DNA from: Xylophilus sp. GOD-11R
GTDB lineage: Bacteria > Pseudomonadota > Gammaproteobacteria > Burkholderiales > Burkholderiaceae_C
Length of the DNA: 64,000 nucleotides
Assembly: GCF_033546935.1 (NCBI RefSeq)
Contig: NZ_CP137854.1
Span: 434,001-498,000, forward strand
Direction of reading: 5' to 3'
A program made the translations under genes and the position numbers. How positions within the stretch are numbered: position 1 is the first letter of the stretch; the number at the start of each line of letters is the position of its first letter. The notes under the pieces were generated by a model. The model did no database searches. It saw only the letters and a list, made by a program, of their open reading frames with translations, and was not told the DNA's origin. Positions 1 through 8,406 of this stretch are shown here, in pieces.

Positions 1-1
1 G

Positions 2-625
2 GCCGTGCTGCGCGGCAACCTCGCGCCCGACGGCGCGGTCATCAAGCCGGCGGCGATGGAACAGCACCTGCGCAAGCACACCGGGCCGGCGGTGGTGTTC
101 AAGGACTACAACGACATGGCCGCGCGCATCGACGACCCGGACCTCGACGTGAGCAAGGACAGCGTCATCGTGCTGCAGAGCGCCGGCCCCCAGGGCGCGC
201 CCGGCATGCCGGAATGGGGCCAGTTGCCGATTCCGCAGAAGCTGCTGAAGGAAGGGGTGCGCGACATGGTGCGCATCAGCGACGCCCGCATGAGCGGCAC
301 CAGCTACGGCGCCTGCGTGCTGCACGTCACGCCCGAATCGCATGTCGGCGGCCCGCTGGCGCTGGTGCGCACCGGTGACCTGGTCACGCTCGACGTCGAT
401 GCCCGACGCATCGCCATGGAAGTGAGCGACGAGGAGATCGCCCGCCGCCGCGCCGCGTGGAAAGCCCCGGCGCCCAAGTTCGGACGCGGCTACGGCGTGA
501 TGTTCCTCAAGCACGTGCAGCAGGCCGACACCGGCTGCGACTTCGACTTTCTCGCGCCCGACTACGTGGACCCGGACTCGGCCGCCGCGTCCGCCACCGC
601 CGCAGGCGAGCCCGAGATCCACTGA
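2..625 (+). CDS. IlvD/Edd-family sugar-acid dehydratase, C-terminal part (5' truncated by window)
   Basis: The reading frame is open from the first bases, so the N-terminus lies outside the window. The visible 207 residues carry the C-terminal signature of the IlvD/Edd family: LRGNLAPDGAVIKP near the start and RISDARMSGTSYG about 90 residues later. This [Fe-S] family dehydrates dihydroxy-acids such as 2,3-dihydroxyisovalerate, 6-phosphogluconate or aldonic acids. Three Bug solute-binding proteins and an RraA-like protein follow on the same strand, so a catabolic sugar-acid dehydratase (arabonate or xylonate type) is more likely than the isoleucine-valine enzyme. The substrate is inference. 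The tail after about residue 190 is Ala/Ser-rich and non-conserved. Confidence 0.85.
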   Translation, partial: AVLRGNLAPDGAVIKPAAMEQHLRKHTGPAVVFKDYNDMAARIDDPDLDVSKDSVIVLQSAGPQGAPGMPEWGQLPIPQKLLKEGVRDMVRISDARMSGTSYGACVLHVTPESHVGGPLALVRTGDLVTLDVDARRIAMEVSDEEIARRRAAWKAPAPKFGRGYGVMFLKHVQQADTGCDFDFLAPDYVDPDSAAASATAAGEPEIH

Positions 626-679
626 CACCCGCCCACCGACAGGGCGGCGACAAGAAAACCGACAACGGAGACAAGACCC

Positions 680-1663
680 ATGAACACCATCACCCGACGC
701 GGGAGCCTCCTGCTCGCCGGCCTGCTGGCCGCATCGCCGCTGGCCGCTCTGGCGCAGGCTGCCGCGCCTTACCCGACCCGCGCGGTCACCGTCATCGTGC
801 CCTTCGCGCCCGGCGGCGGCACCGACATCGCGGCCCGCCTGCTGGCCGTGAAGCTCGGCCAGAAATGGGGCCAGTCGGTGGTGGTGGAAAACCGCACCGG
901 CGCGGGCGGGCTGATCGGCGCCGAGGCGGTCACCAAGGCCAAGCCCGACGGTTACACGCTGCTGGTGGGCAATGTGGGCACGCAGTCGATCAACCCCTCG
1001 CTCTACAAGATGCCCTACGACCCCGACAAGGCGTTCACCCCGATCTCCCTGTTCGCCGAGCTGCCTTTCGCCTTCGTCGTGAACCCGGGCATCAAGGCCA
1101 CGACGCCCAAGGAGCTGATCGCGCTGGCCAAGGCCGATCCGGGCAAGCTCACCTACGCCAGCTCGGGCGCCGGCGGCTCGCCGCACCTCACGGCCGAGAT
1201 CTTTCAGCAGGCCACCGGCGTCAAGTTCACCCACGTGCCCTACAAGGGCGGCGGCCCCGCCATGGCCGACCTGATGGCCGGCCACGTGGACATGCTCTTC
1301 GCCTCCATTCTGGAAACCGCCGGCTATGTGAAGGCCGGCAAGCTGCGCGCGCTGGCGGTAACCAGCCCGCAGCGCTCGCCCGCCATGCCGGAGGTGCCGA
1401 CGCTGGCCGAGCTGGGCGTGCCCCATGCCGAATCAGGCTCCTGGGTGGCCTTGCTGGGGCCGGCCGGCACGCCGGCGGCGCTGGCCGAGAAGATCGCTGC
1501 CGACGTGCACGAGATCGTCGGCACCGCCGAGGTCAAGGCCGCGCTCATCGCCCAGGGCGCCACGCCGCGCGGCGGCACGCCCGCCGAGCTGCAGCAGACC
1601 ATCGTGGCCGACAAGGAACGCTACGGCAAAGTCATCAAGGCCGGCGGCATCCGCATCGACTGA
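680..1663 (+). CDS. Bug-family periplasmic solute-binding protein (TctC-like)
   Basis: This 327-residue protein has a cleavable signal peptide ending near LAALAQ (about residue 26), with a twin-arginine-like RRGSLLLAG stretch. The Bug signature follows: YPTRAVTVIVPFAPGGGTD at the mature N-terminus, GYTLLVGN, then FTHVPYKGGGPAMADL in domain 2. Family members bind carboxylates, aromatic acids or sugar acids in the periplasm for tripartite tricarboxylate transporters. No TctA or TctB gene is adjacent, so the membrane partner must be elsewhere. It follows the dehydratase by 54 bp and is probably cotranscribed with it. The ligand cannot be told from sequence. Confidence 0.93.
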   Translation: MNTITRRGSLLLAGLLAASPLAALAQAAAPYPTRAVTVIVPFAPGGGTDIAARLLAVKLGQKWGQSVVVENRTGAGGLIGAEAVTKAKPDGYTLLVGNVGTQSINPSLYKMPYDPDKAFTPISLFAELPFAFVVNPGIKATTPKELIALAKADPGKLTYASSGAGGSPHLTAEIFQQATGVKFTHVPYKGGGPAMADLMAGHVDMLFASILETAGYVKAGKLRALAVTSPQRSPAMPEVPTLAELGVPHAESGSWVALLGPAGTPAALAEKIAADVHEIVGTAEVKAALIAQGATPRGGTPAELQQTIVADKERYGKVIKAGGIRID

Positions 1664-1690
1664 CTGAACGACCTCCCCAGGACAGTCACC

Positions 1691-2695
1691 GTGAATGCCC
1701 GCTACACCCCGCGCCGCCGCACGCTGCTGCAGGCCTCCAGCGCCTTCGCCCTGCCCGGCGGTTTGCTCGCAGCCCGCGAGGCTTCGGCCCAGGACGTCTG
1801 GCCGAGCCGTGCCATCACCTACGTCGTGCCCTTCACGCCCGGCGGCTCCACCGACGTCATCGGCCGCGTGGTGTCGCAGAAGCTCGGCGAGGCCCTCGGC
1901 CAGCCAGTGGTCGTCGACAACCGGCCGGGCGCCGCCGGCGCGGTGGGCGCCGCCTACGTCGCCAAGGCCAGGCCCGACGGCTACACGCTCTTCGGCGGCA
2001 CCATCAGCACCCACGCGATCAACGCCAGCCTCTACAAGAGCCTGCCCTACGACCCGGTGAAGGACTTCGAGCCGATCTCGCTCGTGGCGTTTCTGCCCAA
2101 CGTGCTGATGGTGTCGCCGGGCCTCGGCGTGAACTCGGTGGCCGAGCTGGTGGCGCTGCTGAAAAAGGACGCCTCCCGACGCACCTTCGCCTCGTCCGGC
2201 GCCGGCACTTCCACCCATCTGGCCGGCGAGTTGCTGGCCGACCTGATCGGCGTGCGGCTCACCCACGTGCCGTACAAGGGCACTCCGCCGGCCATGCTCG
2301 ACGTGTCCTCGGGCCAGGTCACGTTCATGTTCGACCAGTTCACCGCGGCCTTGCCGCTGGTGCAGTCGGGCAAGCTGAAGCTGCTCGCCGTGACCACCGG
2401 CCAACGCGCTGCCATCGCACCGCAGCTGCCGACGCTCGCCGAGGGCGGCGTGCCGGGTTTCGAGATGGCGTCGTGGCAGGCGATCTATGCGCCCAAGAAC
2501 ACGCCCAGGCCCATCGTCGACCGCCTTTGCGTGGAGATCACCAAGGCACTCAAGCTGCCCGACGTGCACGACAAGCTCACCAACCAGCTCGGCATGGAAG
2601 TCGTGGCCGGTTCGCCCGCCGATCTGGCCGCGCTCATGCAAAAGGAAATTCCGCGCTGGGGGGAGCTTGTTCGCAAATCCGGAGCCTCGGCCTGA
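1691..2695 (+). CDS. Bug-family periplasmic solute-binding protein
   Basis: This 334-residue protein begins with GTG, 27 bp after the previous stop. The leader contains RRRTLLQASSAFALPGG and ends near EASAQ, which looks like a Tat signal. The mature part starts with ITYVVPFTPGGSTD and contains LTHVPYKGTPPAML, both typical of Bug proteins. It is the second of three Bug proteins in this operon and differs enough from its neighbours to suggest a separate ligand. As with the others, no membrane transporter subunit lies nearby. The GTG start is chosen because it places the complete signal peptide in frame. Confidence 0.92.
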   Translation: MNARYTPRRRTLLQASSAFALPGGLLAAREASAQDVWPSRAITYVVPFTPGGSTDVIGRVVSQKLGEALGQPVVVDNRPGAAGAVGAAYVAKARPDGYTLFGGTISTHAINASLYKSLPYDPVKDFEPISLVAFLPNVLMVSPGLGVNSVAELVALLKKDASRRTFASSGAGTSTHLAGELLADLIGVRLTHVPYKGTPPAMLDVSSGQVTFMFDQFTAALPLVQSGKLKLLAVTTGQRAAIAPQLPTLAEGGVPGFEMASWQAIYAPKNTPRPIVDRLCVEITKALKLPDVHDKLTNQLGMEVVAGSPADLAALMQKEIPRWGELVRKSGASA

Positions 2696-2763
2696 CGCCC
2701 GTCCCGCCGTCGCCTTCCGCCCTTCTGATTTCTTCTTCTTTTTTCAATTTCCGTTCCATCGAC

Positions 2764-3498
2764 ATGACCACCAGCTCACCCGTTCCCCTCTCCGACGAAA
2801 CTCGCGAACTGCTGCGCAAAGTCAGCGTTGCCACGCTGTGCACCCAGCTGTTCAAGCGTGGCTTTCGCAATGTGTTCCTGCAGGGCGTGGGCCGGCTCAC
2901 CACGCCGAGCAAGGGCAACCTAGTCGGGCCGGCCTTCACCATGCGCAACATTCCGGCGCGTGAGGACCTCGACCAGATCAGCGCCTTCGACGACCCGAAC
3001 CATCCTCAGCGCAAAGGCATCGAGAGCGTGCCGCCCGGCCATGTGTTGGTGATCGACTGCCGGGGCGAGAAACGTGTGGCCTCGGGCGGCGGCATCCTCA
3101 CCACGCGGCTGCGGGTGCGCGGTGCCGAAGGCCTGGTCTCGGACGGTCCGGTACGCGACAGCGGAACCATCGCGCAGATGGACTTCCCCGTCTATTGCGC
3201 CGGCGGCAGCGCGCCGCTCAACCTCATCCACCACCACGCCATCGACCTCAACGTGCCGATCGGCTGCGGCGGCGTGTCGGTCTATCCGGGCGACATCATG
3301 GTCGGCGACGAAGAGGGCGTGGTCGTGGTGCCGTCGCACCTGGCCGAAGAGATCGCCCGCGACGCCACCGAGCAGGAAAAGATGGAGGCCTTCATCCTCG
3401 AAAAGATCGAAGGCGGTGCGCGCCTGGCCGGCACCTATCCGCCCAATGCCGACACCCGTGCCGAGTTCGCCGACTGGCGCAAGGCCCGAGGCGTCTGA
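2764..3498 (+). CDS. RraA-family protein, probable HMG/CHA-type aldolase or oxaloacetate decarboxylase
   Basis: The product has 244 residues. The start at 2764 follows a pyrimidine-rich stretch. The frame stays open far upstream, but that extension overlaps the Bug gene in another frame and is not credible. Characteristic RraA-fold motifs are TLCTQLFKRGFRN near residue 20, GPAFTMRNIPAREDL near residue 60, VIDCRGEKRVASGGGILT near residue 100 and GLVSDGPVRDSG. The family includes 4-hydroxy-4-methyl-2-oxoglutarate aldolases and regulators of RNase E. The Gly-rich GGGILTTRLRVRGAEG segment and DGPVRD resemble the catalytic aldolase members. In this operon a retro-aldol or decarboxylation step on a keto-acid from the dehydratase is plausible, which is inference. 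Confidence 0.85.
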   Translation: MTTSSPVPLSDETRELLRKVSVATLCTQLFKRGFRNVFLQGVGRLTTPSKGNLVGPAFTMRNIPAREDLDQISAFDDPNHPQRKGIESVPPGHVLVIDCRGEKRVASGGGILTTRLRVRGAEGLVSDGPVRDSGTIAQMDFPVYCAGGSAPLNLIHHHAIDLNVPIGCGGVSVYPGDIMVGDEEGVVVVPSHLAEEIARDATEQEKMEAFILEKIEGGARLAGTYPPNADTRAEFADWRKARGV

Positions 3499-3569
3499 CC
3501 GATTCCGAACCGGGCCCTCACGCCGCCCGGCCTTGCAGACGAGCACGAACAACCAAGAGACAGAACACC

Positions 3570-4547
3570 ATGCAACGCCGTCACGCCCTCATCGCCACCG
3601 CCCTGGCCGCCGCCACCGGTATCGCCACGCCAGCGCTGGCCCAGCAGGCCGCCTGGCCGCAACGCCAGATCACCATCGTCGTGCCCGCCTCGCCGGGCGG
3701 TGCCATCGACCTGCTGGCCCGGCTCATCGGCAACAAGATGACCACCGACTGGGGCCAGCCGGTGGTGATCGACAACCGCACCGGCGCCACCGGCATCATC
3801 GGCACCGACCTGGTCGCCAAGAGCCCGCCGGACGGCTACAACCTGGTGCTGGTGGCGAGCAGCCACGCGATCAATCCGAGCATGGTGAAGAAGCTGCCCT
3901 TCGACACGGTGAAGGGCTTCGAGCCGATCGCGCTGACGCACGTGGTGCCGCTGGTGCTGGTGACCGCGCCGGACTTTCCGGCGAAGACGGTGCAGGACAT
4001 CGTCGCCTACGGCAAGGCGCACCCGGGGGAACTGAGTTTCGCGTCGAGCGGCAGCGGTGGGGCGCCGCACTTTTCGGGTGAGCTGTTCAAGTCGCTGACC
4101 GGACTGCAGATGACCCATGTGCCCTACAAGGGAAGCACGCTGGCGCATCCCGACCTGATGAGCGGGCGGGTGTCGCTGATGTTCGACACGGTGGCCGCCA
4201 CGAATGCGCAGATCAAGGCCGGCAAGCTCCGGGCCTATGCGGTGACCACGGCGAAGCGGTCGGCTTCCCTGCCGGATGTGCCGACGATGCAGGAAGCGGG
4301 GATCGCGGGGTACGAAACGAGCACCTGGGGTGGCTTGCTGGCGCCTGCGGGGACGCCTCGGGCGGTGGTCGAGAAGATCAATGCCGAGGTGAATCGGGTG
4401 TTGGCGATGGCGGATGTGCGCAAGACCTTGCAGGACAACGGGATCGAGGCGGGGGGTGGGACTGCTGCGCAGTTTGGGTCGTTCATTCAGGGCGAGATGG
4501 TGAAGTGGGGGAAGGTGGCCAAGGATGCGGGGATTCAGCCGGAGTAG
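3570..4547 (+). CDS. Bug-family periplasmic solute-binding protein
   Basis: A 325-residue protein with a short Sec-type signal peptide (MQRRHALIATALAAATG, cleavage near PALAQQ). ITIVVPASPGGAIDLLAR and MTHVPYKGSTLAHPDL identify the Bug family. The ATG at 3570 follows the AACCAAGAGACAG region. It is the last gene of the plus-strand operon and ends before the long inverted repeat. Its final third is noticeably less GC-biased at third positions than its first two thirds, with many GGG and GCG runs giving way to more mixed codons. Confidence 0.92.
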   Translation: MQRRHALIATALAAATGIATPALAQQAAWPQRQITIVVPASPGGAIDLLARLIGNKMTTDWGQPVVIDNRTGATGIIGTDLVAKSPPDGYNLVLVASSHAINPSMVKKLPFDTVKGFEPIALTHVVPLVLVTAPDFPAKTVQDIVAYGKAHPGELSFASSGSGGAPHFSGELFKSLTGLQMTHVPYKGSTLAHPDLMSGRVSLMFDTVAATNAQIKAGKLRAYAVTTAKRSASLPDVPTMQEAGIAGYETSTWGGLLAPAGTPRAVVEKINAEVNRVLAMADVRKTLQDNGIEAGGGTAAQFGSFIQGEMVKWGKVAKDAGIQPE

Positions 4548-4554
4548 GTTTTTT

Positions 4555-4590
4555 ACTCTGCGGCTGCGGCTGCGGCTGCGGCTGGGGCTT
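4555..4590. repeat. short tandem repeat, CGGCTG units
   Basis: Just after the Bug stop codon there are about five tandem copies of CGGCTG, degenerating at the right end into GGGGCTTGG. It is a simple-sequence tract outside any gene. The opposite flank of the inverted repeat carries a different simple repeat (AAGCCAGC units), so both sides of the large repeat are slippage-prone. Confidence 0.7.
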
Positions 4591-4633
4591 GGTCTTTGCT
4601 GAGCTTGTCTTTTTTCTTTTCTTCTCTTTGCAG

Positions 4634-5331
4634 AGGGTGGAGCTGGGGGCTTGCGCGCCCCCAGACCCGCGGTAACTTTCTTTCCGCGGAAAGAAAGTCA
4701 CCAAAGAAACGCTAAGACGAGCTCGAGGCTCGGTCGGGCCATTGCTTCGCTCGGCCTGGGGAATGTGCCTTCGAACGCTCTAGCGGCAACAGTTTGGACA
4801 AGGGTTGATCCAGAGCCATGGCCCCGCTGCGCGGGTCGAGGCTGAGAGGATAAGGACAGGCGACCGCACTGAGCACGTTGAGGGGGCCGTGCTGCTTCGA
4901 TCGCCACGCTCAATGCGCGCCGTGGTGCGGCCGGAGCAATCAAATCGCATGCATTCGCCCTGCTCGTCGATGTGGTCCGTGCGCCCACTTCGCGGCCGGC
5001 TAGCGGTCACGTCACATGCCCCCTGCCAGTGCGGTTCAGCCCATGCGAGCAACGCGCATGGCAATCGAACGTACGCGGCCCCCTCACCGTGCTCAGTGCG
5101 GTCGCCTGTCCTTACCCTCTCAGCCTCGACCCGCGCAGCGGGGCCATGGCTCTGGATCAACCCTTGTCCAAACTGTTGCCGCTAGAGCGTTCGAAGGCAC
5201 ATTCCCCAGGCCGAGCGAAGCAATGGCCCGACCGAGCCTCGAGCTCGTCTTAGCGTTTCTTTGGTGACTTTCTTTCCGCGGAAAGAAAGTTACCGCGGGT
5301 CTGGGGGCGCGCAAGCCCCCAGCTCCACCCT
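4634..5331. repeat. long inverted repeat, about 256-bp near-identical arms around a 186-bp centre
   Basis: Position 4634 pairs with 5331 and pairing continues inward to 4889/5076 with only two mismatches that I can see (4634-4889 against the reverse complement of 5076-5331). Weaker similarity continues inward to about 4915/5050. Each arm holds a perfect 24-bp palindrome (4675-4698 and 5267-5290) centred on TTTCCGCGGAAA, plus a G/C hairpin next to it. The element sits between convergent genes (Bug gene ending 4547, LysR gene ending 5406), so it could act as a bidirectional terminator, a cruciform or a recombination scar. The reading frames inside it are mirror images of each other and are not credited as genes. 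The gene-free stretch 4548-5405 holds only this element and its simple-repeat flanks. Confidence 0.9.
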
Positions 5332-5346
5332 ACGACCAGTAGAAGA

Positions 5347-5380
5347 AAAACAAGCCAGCAAGCCAGCAAGCCAGCAAGCC
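5347..5380. repeat. short tandem repeat, AAGCCAGC units
   Basis: About four tandem 8-bp units of AAGCCAGC lie between the right arm of the inverted repeat and the 3' end of the LysR gene. It is non-coding simple sequence. Confidence 0.7.
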
Positions 5381-5405
5381 CCCAGTCGCGACCAGCAAAA
5401 AAACC

Positions 5406-6377
5406 TCAAGCCGCCGGCAACCTCTGCGGCAACAACTCCTGCAAAGCCTCCCCCATCAACCAGTTCCGAAACGCCTCGATATTCGGATCCCCCCGCGAAG
5501 CCTCCCGAGTCAACAGGTAATAGTTCCCCGCAGAAGGAACATCAGCCGGCAAAGGGCACACCAGATCACTGCCGTGCGCCAATCCTTGCAGCACGATGGA
5601 AGGCACGATCGCCACCCCCTTGCACTGCTCCGCCGCCCGCAGCCCCATGAAGAAATGCCCGAAATGGATCGAGGCCGTAGCCGCCGGCAGCCGCACACCA
5701 TGGGCGGCCAGCCAATCGGGCCAGGCGTACTTGCGGCTCGCCGTGTGGATCAGCCGATGGGCCAGCAGATCACGCGGCGTCCCCACCGGCTTGCCCTGCG
5801 CCAGCAACTTGCGCGACACCACCGGCACCAGCACGTCGGGAAACAGCAGCTCGGCGCTCACGCCCTTCCAGTTGCGCACCATCTCCAGGTCGATGCGCGG
5901 CTGACCCGGCTGCATCGGCGCACCGGGCAGGCAGCCGACCCGGATCGCCGCATCGACCTCGCCCGACTGGAGATTGGCCGGCTCGATCGAGGTGACCAGC
6001 CGTACGTCGATCTGCGGATGGCTTTCGCTGAAGGTCGCCAGCCGGGGCATCAGCCAGCCCGTGCCGAGCGTGGGCATGACGCTCAGGTTGATGACCGAAC
6101 GTTCCTGGACCCGCATCGCGTGCTGGGTGGCGCTGTCGATCATGTCCAGCGCCTGCTGGATCGAGCGCTGGTATTCGAGCCCGGCGGGCGTGAGCTCGAC
6201 CCGGCGGGTGAAGCGCTCGAACAGCTTCTGGCCCAGGTGCTCTTCCAGCACCCGGATCTGCCGGCTGATCGCGCCCTGGGTGACGAACAGTTCCTCGGCC
6301 GCGTGGGTGAAGGACAGGTGCCGCGCGGCGGCTGCGAAAGCGGGCAGGGCGAGCAGGGGCGGCAGGCGGGCGGACAT
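5406..6377 (-). CDS. LysR-family transcriptional regulator (GcvA-like)
   Basis: The 323-residue product starts MSARLPPLLALPAFAAAA, the classic GcvA-like N-terminus. The winged helix-turn-helix follows (LSFTHAAEELFVTQGAISRQ, about residues 22-41), then the LysR effector domain. An upstream ATG at 6398 is possible, but it falls inside the ATGCAT half of the promoter module of the divergent dioxygenase gene, so 6377 is preferred. The divergent arrangement with the ring-cleavage dioxygenase makes it the likely activator of that gene. Because the same promoter motif recurs at 10575-10602 and 10655-10682, it may also control the ABC importer and the aspartate-dehydrogenase-like gene. The inducer is unknown. 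Confidence 0.9.
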   Translation of the reverse strand: MSARLPPLLALPAFAAAARHLSFTHAAEELFVTQGAISRQIRVLEEHLGQKLFERFTRRVELTPAGLEYQRSIQQALDMIDSATQHAMRVQERSVINLSVMPTLGTGWLMPRLATFSESHPQIDVRLVTSIEPANLQSGEVDAAIRVGCLPGAPMQPGQPRIDLEMVRNWKGVSAELLFPDVLVPVVSRKLLAQGKPVGTPRDLLAHRLIHTASRKYAWPDWLAAHGVRLPAATASIHFGHFFMGLRAAEQCKGVAIVPSIVLQGLAHGSDLVCPLPADVPSAGNYYLLTREASRGDPNIEAFRNWLMGEALQELLPQRLPAA

Positions 6378-6396
6378 CCATGAATGATAGGCGCTC

Positions 6397-6449
6397 ATGC
6401 ATGCGGCCCCGCTAAATCGTTTGTGGCGGCGGGGGCTCCTTCCTAGGAT
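6397..6449 (+). promoter_or_regulatory. promoter module of the dioxygenase gene: ATGCAT-N12-AATCGTTTGT and -10-like TAGGAT
   Basis: ATGCAT lies at 6397-6402 and AATCGTTTGT at 6415-6424, separated by exactly 12 bases. TAGGAT at 6444-6449 is a plausible -10 element. The same two words with the same 12-base spacing occur twice more in the window, both in the 10507-10790 divergent promoter region. The arrangement suggests a LysR-family site overlapping the -35 region. Confidence 0.65.
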
Positions 6450-6546
6450 GGCCGGGCCGACTCCTGCGCGCTCCGGCGGCGCGCGGGAGGGCCGGCACAT
6501 TTTTCGCGTCGCTGCCCGCCGGCAGCAGAAAAAGGAAAGCAAGCAC

Positions 6547-7533
6547 ATGGCACAGATCGTCCTGGGGATCGGTTCATCCCACAGTCCCACCCTCCTCATG
6601 GAACCCGAGGCCTGGCTGGCGCGCGCCGGACACGACGACGTGAAGATCCACGCGCTCTACGACCACCAGGGCCGCCACGTCAGCTACGAGGAACTGCTGG
6701 CGGCCACGCCGCCGGGCATGGACGCCGAGATCGACATGGCGGTGCTGCAGCGCCGCCACCAGGCCAATCAGGCGGCCGTCGCCAAGGTGCGCCAAGCGCT
6801 GGTGGAGGCCGACCCGGACCTCGTCCTCATCATCGGCGACGACCACAAGGAGGTCTTCCAGGACGACAACATGCCGGTCATCTCCGTCTACTGGGGCGAC
6901 ACCATTGCGTACAAGCCCCAGGGCATGATGAAGTGGAAGTACGACCCCAGCCTGCAGGCCGCGTCCTGGTATCCGCAGGAGGAAAAGGAATACCCGATCG
7001 CGGCGGTACAAGCCAAGCAGCTGATCGCCGACCTGATGGCGCGCGACTTCGACGTGGCGCATTCGAAGTACTACCGGCCCGGGCAGGGCATGAGCCATTC
7101 CTTCGGCTACGTCTACTACAAGATGATGGCCGAGAAGACCTACCCGATCGTGCCGGTGAGCATCAACACCTACTACCCGCCCAACCAGATCACGCCGGAG
7201 CGCGCCTTCCGGCTGGGCGAGGCGATCCGCGCGGCCATCGAGTCGTGGCCGTCCGAGCTGCGGGTGGCGGTGGTGGCCACCGGCGGTTTGAGCCACTTCG
7301 TGCTGGACGAAGCCTTCGACAAGGAATTCCTCGCCGCCATGGCCTCGGGCGATGTCGCGGCGCATGCCGCGCTGCCGCTGGAGAAGCTGCAGTCGGGCAA
7401 TTCAGAACTCCGCTGCTGGTCGGCGCTGGCCGGCGTGGTCGGCGGCATGCAGATGGAGCTGATCGACTACGTGCCCTGCTACCGCAGCCCGGCGGGCACC
7501 GGCTGCGGCATGGCCTTCGCCACCTGGCGCTGA
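6547..7533 (+). CDS. class III extradiol ring-cleavage dioxygenase (LigB/DODA type)
   Basis: A 328-residue cytosolic enzyme. GIGSSHSPTLL at residues 7-17 contains the metal-ligand His of the LigB superfamily, and IIGDDHKEVF near residue 97 and VVATGGLSHFVLDE near residue 242 supply further conserved His and acidic positions. Such Fe(II) enzymes open catechol- or protocatechuate-like rings next to the hydroxyls. It is followed after 16 bp by an alpha/beta hydrolase and controlled by the divergent LysR regulator. The Pro/Trp-rich insertion around residues 115-140 is typical of the single-subunit forms. The substrate may be a gallate, protocatechuate or pyridine-derived diol. That is open. Confidence 0.88.
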   Translation: MAQIVLGIGSSHSPTLLMEPEAWLARAGHDDVKIHALYDHQGRHVSYEELLAATPPGMDAEIDMAVLQRRHQANQAAVAKVRQALVEADPDLVLIIGDDHKEVFQDDNMPVISVYWGDTIAYKPQGMMKWKYDPSLQAASWYPQEEKEYPIAAVQAKQLIADLMARDFDVAHSKYYRPGQGMSHSFGYVYYKMMAEKTYPIVPVSINTYYPPNQITPERAFRLGEAIRAAIESWPSELRVAVVATGGLSHFVLDEAFDKEFLAAMASGDVAAHAALPLEKLQSGNSELRCWSALAGVVGGMQMELIDYVPCYRSPAGTGCGMAFATWR

Positions 7534-7549
7534 CACCGGGCAACGCGCC

Positions 7550-8338
7550 ATGACGCTCCTGCAGGCCGGCGCCAGCCAGCTCTACTACGAACTCCACGAC
7601 GCCCAACCGGGCGCCGAACGCCCCACGCTGGTGCTGATGCACGGTGTCGGCGGCAACCACGGCAGCTGGTTCCACCAGGTCACGGCCTGGCGCGAGCGCT
7701 ACCGCCTGCTGGCGATCGACGCGCGTGGCTTCGGCAATTCGATCGACGCCGAGCGCCTGGGCCGCGACCGCTTCGTCGACGACCTGCATGCGGTGCTCGA
7801 CGCGGCGCAGGTCGGCCGGGCGATCTTCATCGGCCAGTCGATGGGCGGCGGCACCGCGCTGAGCTACACGCTGCGCCATCCCGAGCGGGTGGCCGCACTG
7901 GTGCTGGCCGACACGATGTTCGGTATCGCCCTATCGGGTGAGCAGCGTGATCGCATGGCCGCGCTCACCGCGCGCAACGCGGGCCTGACGCAGATCCAGC
8001 GAGTGCTGGGACCGACCTGCGTGGCCGCGCAGCCGGCCATGGCCACGCTCTACACCACGCTGGCGAGCTTCAACCGCGCCAACGTGCGCACGCTGGTCGG
8101 CACGCAGGCGCTGCATCCGCCCGGGCAACTGGCGGCGACCGGCGTGCCGGTGCTGTTCCTGGTGGGGGACGAGGACGTGCTGTTTCCGCCGGCCGAGGTG
8201 CAGGAGGTGCAGCGTCAGGTGCCGGGCTCGGACTTCGTCTGCCTGCCGGCGTCCGGCCATTCGGCCTACTTCGAGACGCCGGACGCCTTCAACGCCGCGG
8301 TGCTGGGCTGGCTGGCGGGGCGCGGCATCGCGCTTTGA
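7550..8338 (+). CDS. alpha/beta-hydrolase fold protein, probable ring-cleavage product hydrolase
   Basis: 262 residues with the oxyanion motif HGVGGNHGSW (31-40), nucleophile elbow GQSMGG with Ser97, a late acidic residue in LVGDEDVLF and catalytic His in ASGHSAYFE. The length and order match single-domain alpha/beta hydrolases of the MhpC/3-oxoadipate enol-lactonase group. It lies 16 bp after the extradiol dioxygenase and is surely in the same transcript, so hydrolysis of the ring-opened product or its lactone is the natural guess. No signal peptide is present, consistent with a cytosolic role. Confidence 0.88.
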   Translation: MTLLQAGASQLYYELHDAQPGAERPTLVLMHGVGGNHGSWFHQVTAWRERYRLLAIDARGFGNSIDAERLGRDRFVDDLHAVLDAAQVGRAIFIGQSMGGGTALSYTLRHPERVAALVLADTMFGIALSGEQRDRMAALTARNAGLTQIQRVLGPTCVAAQPAMATLYTTLASFNRANVRTLVGTQALHPPGQLAATGVPVLFLVGDEDVLFPPAEVQEVQRQVPGSDFVCLPASGHSAYFETPDAFNAAVLGWLAGRGIAL

Positions 8339-8364
8339 TCCTCTCTTCTCCGGCTCCATGACCA

Positions 8365-8388
8365 ACGGCCCGCGGACGCGGGCCGTTT
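8365..8388. terminator. hairpin between convergent genes, possible bidirectional terminator
   Basis: ACGGCCCGC (8365-8373), loop GGAC and GCGGGCCGT (8378-8386) form a perfect 9-bp stem followed by TTGTCTT on the plus strand. It lies between the hydrolase (ends 8338) and the convergent monooxygenase (ends 8407). Confidence 0.6.
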
Positions 8389-8406
8389 GTCTTGGAGCGA
8401 CGGAAA

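Noticed and set aside
457..3498. Open frame of about 1000 codons spanning the dehydratase end, two Bug genes and the RraA gene
   Set aside because: Only its last 244 codons (from 2764) match a protein family; the earlier part is Arg/Ala/Gly-rich and runs out of register through the real Bug genes, an effect of high GC.
4651..5314. Identical 64-residue frames on opposite strands (4651-4845 plus and 5120-5314 minus)
   Set aside because: They are the same sequence seen in both arms of the inverted repeat, with no ribosome-binding site or coding signature.
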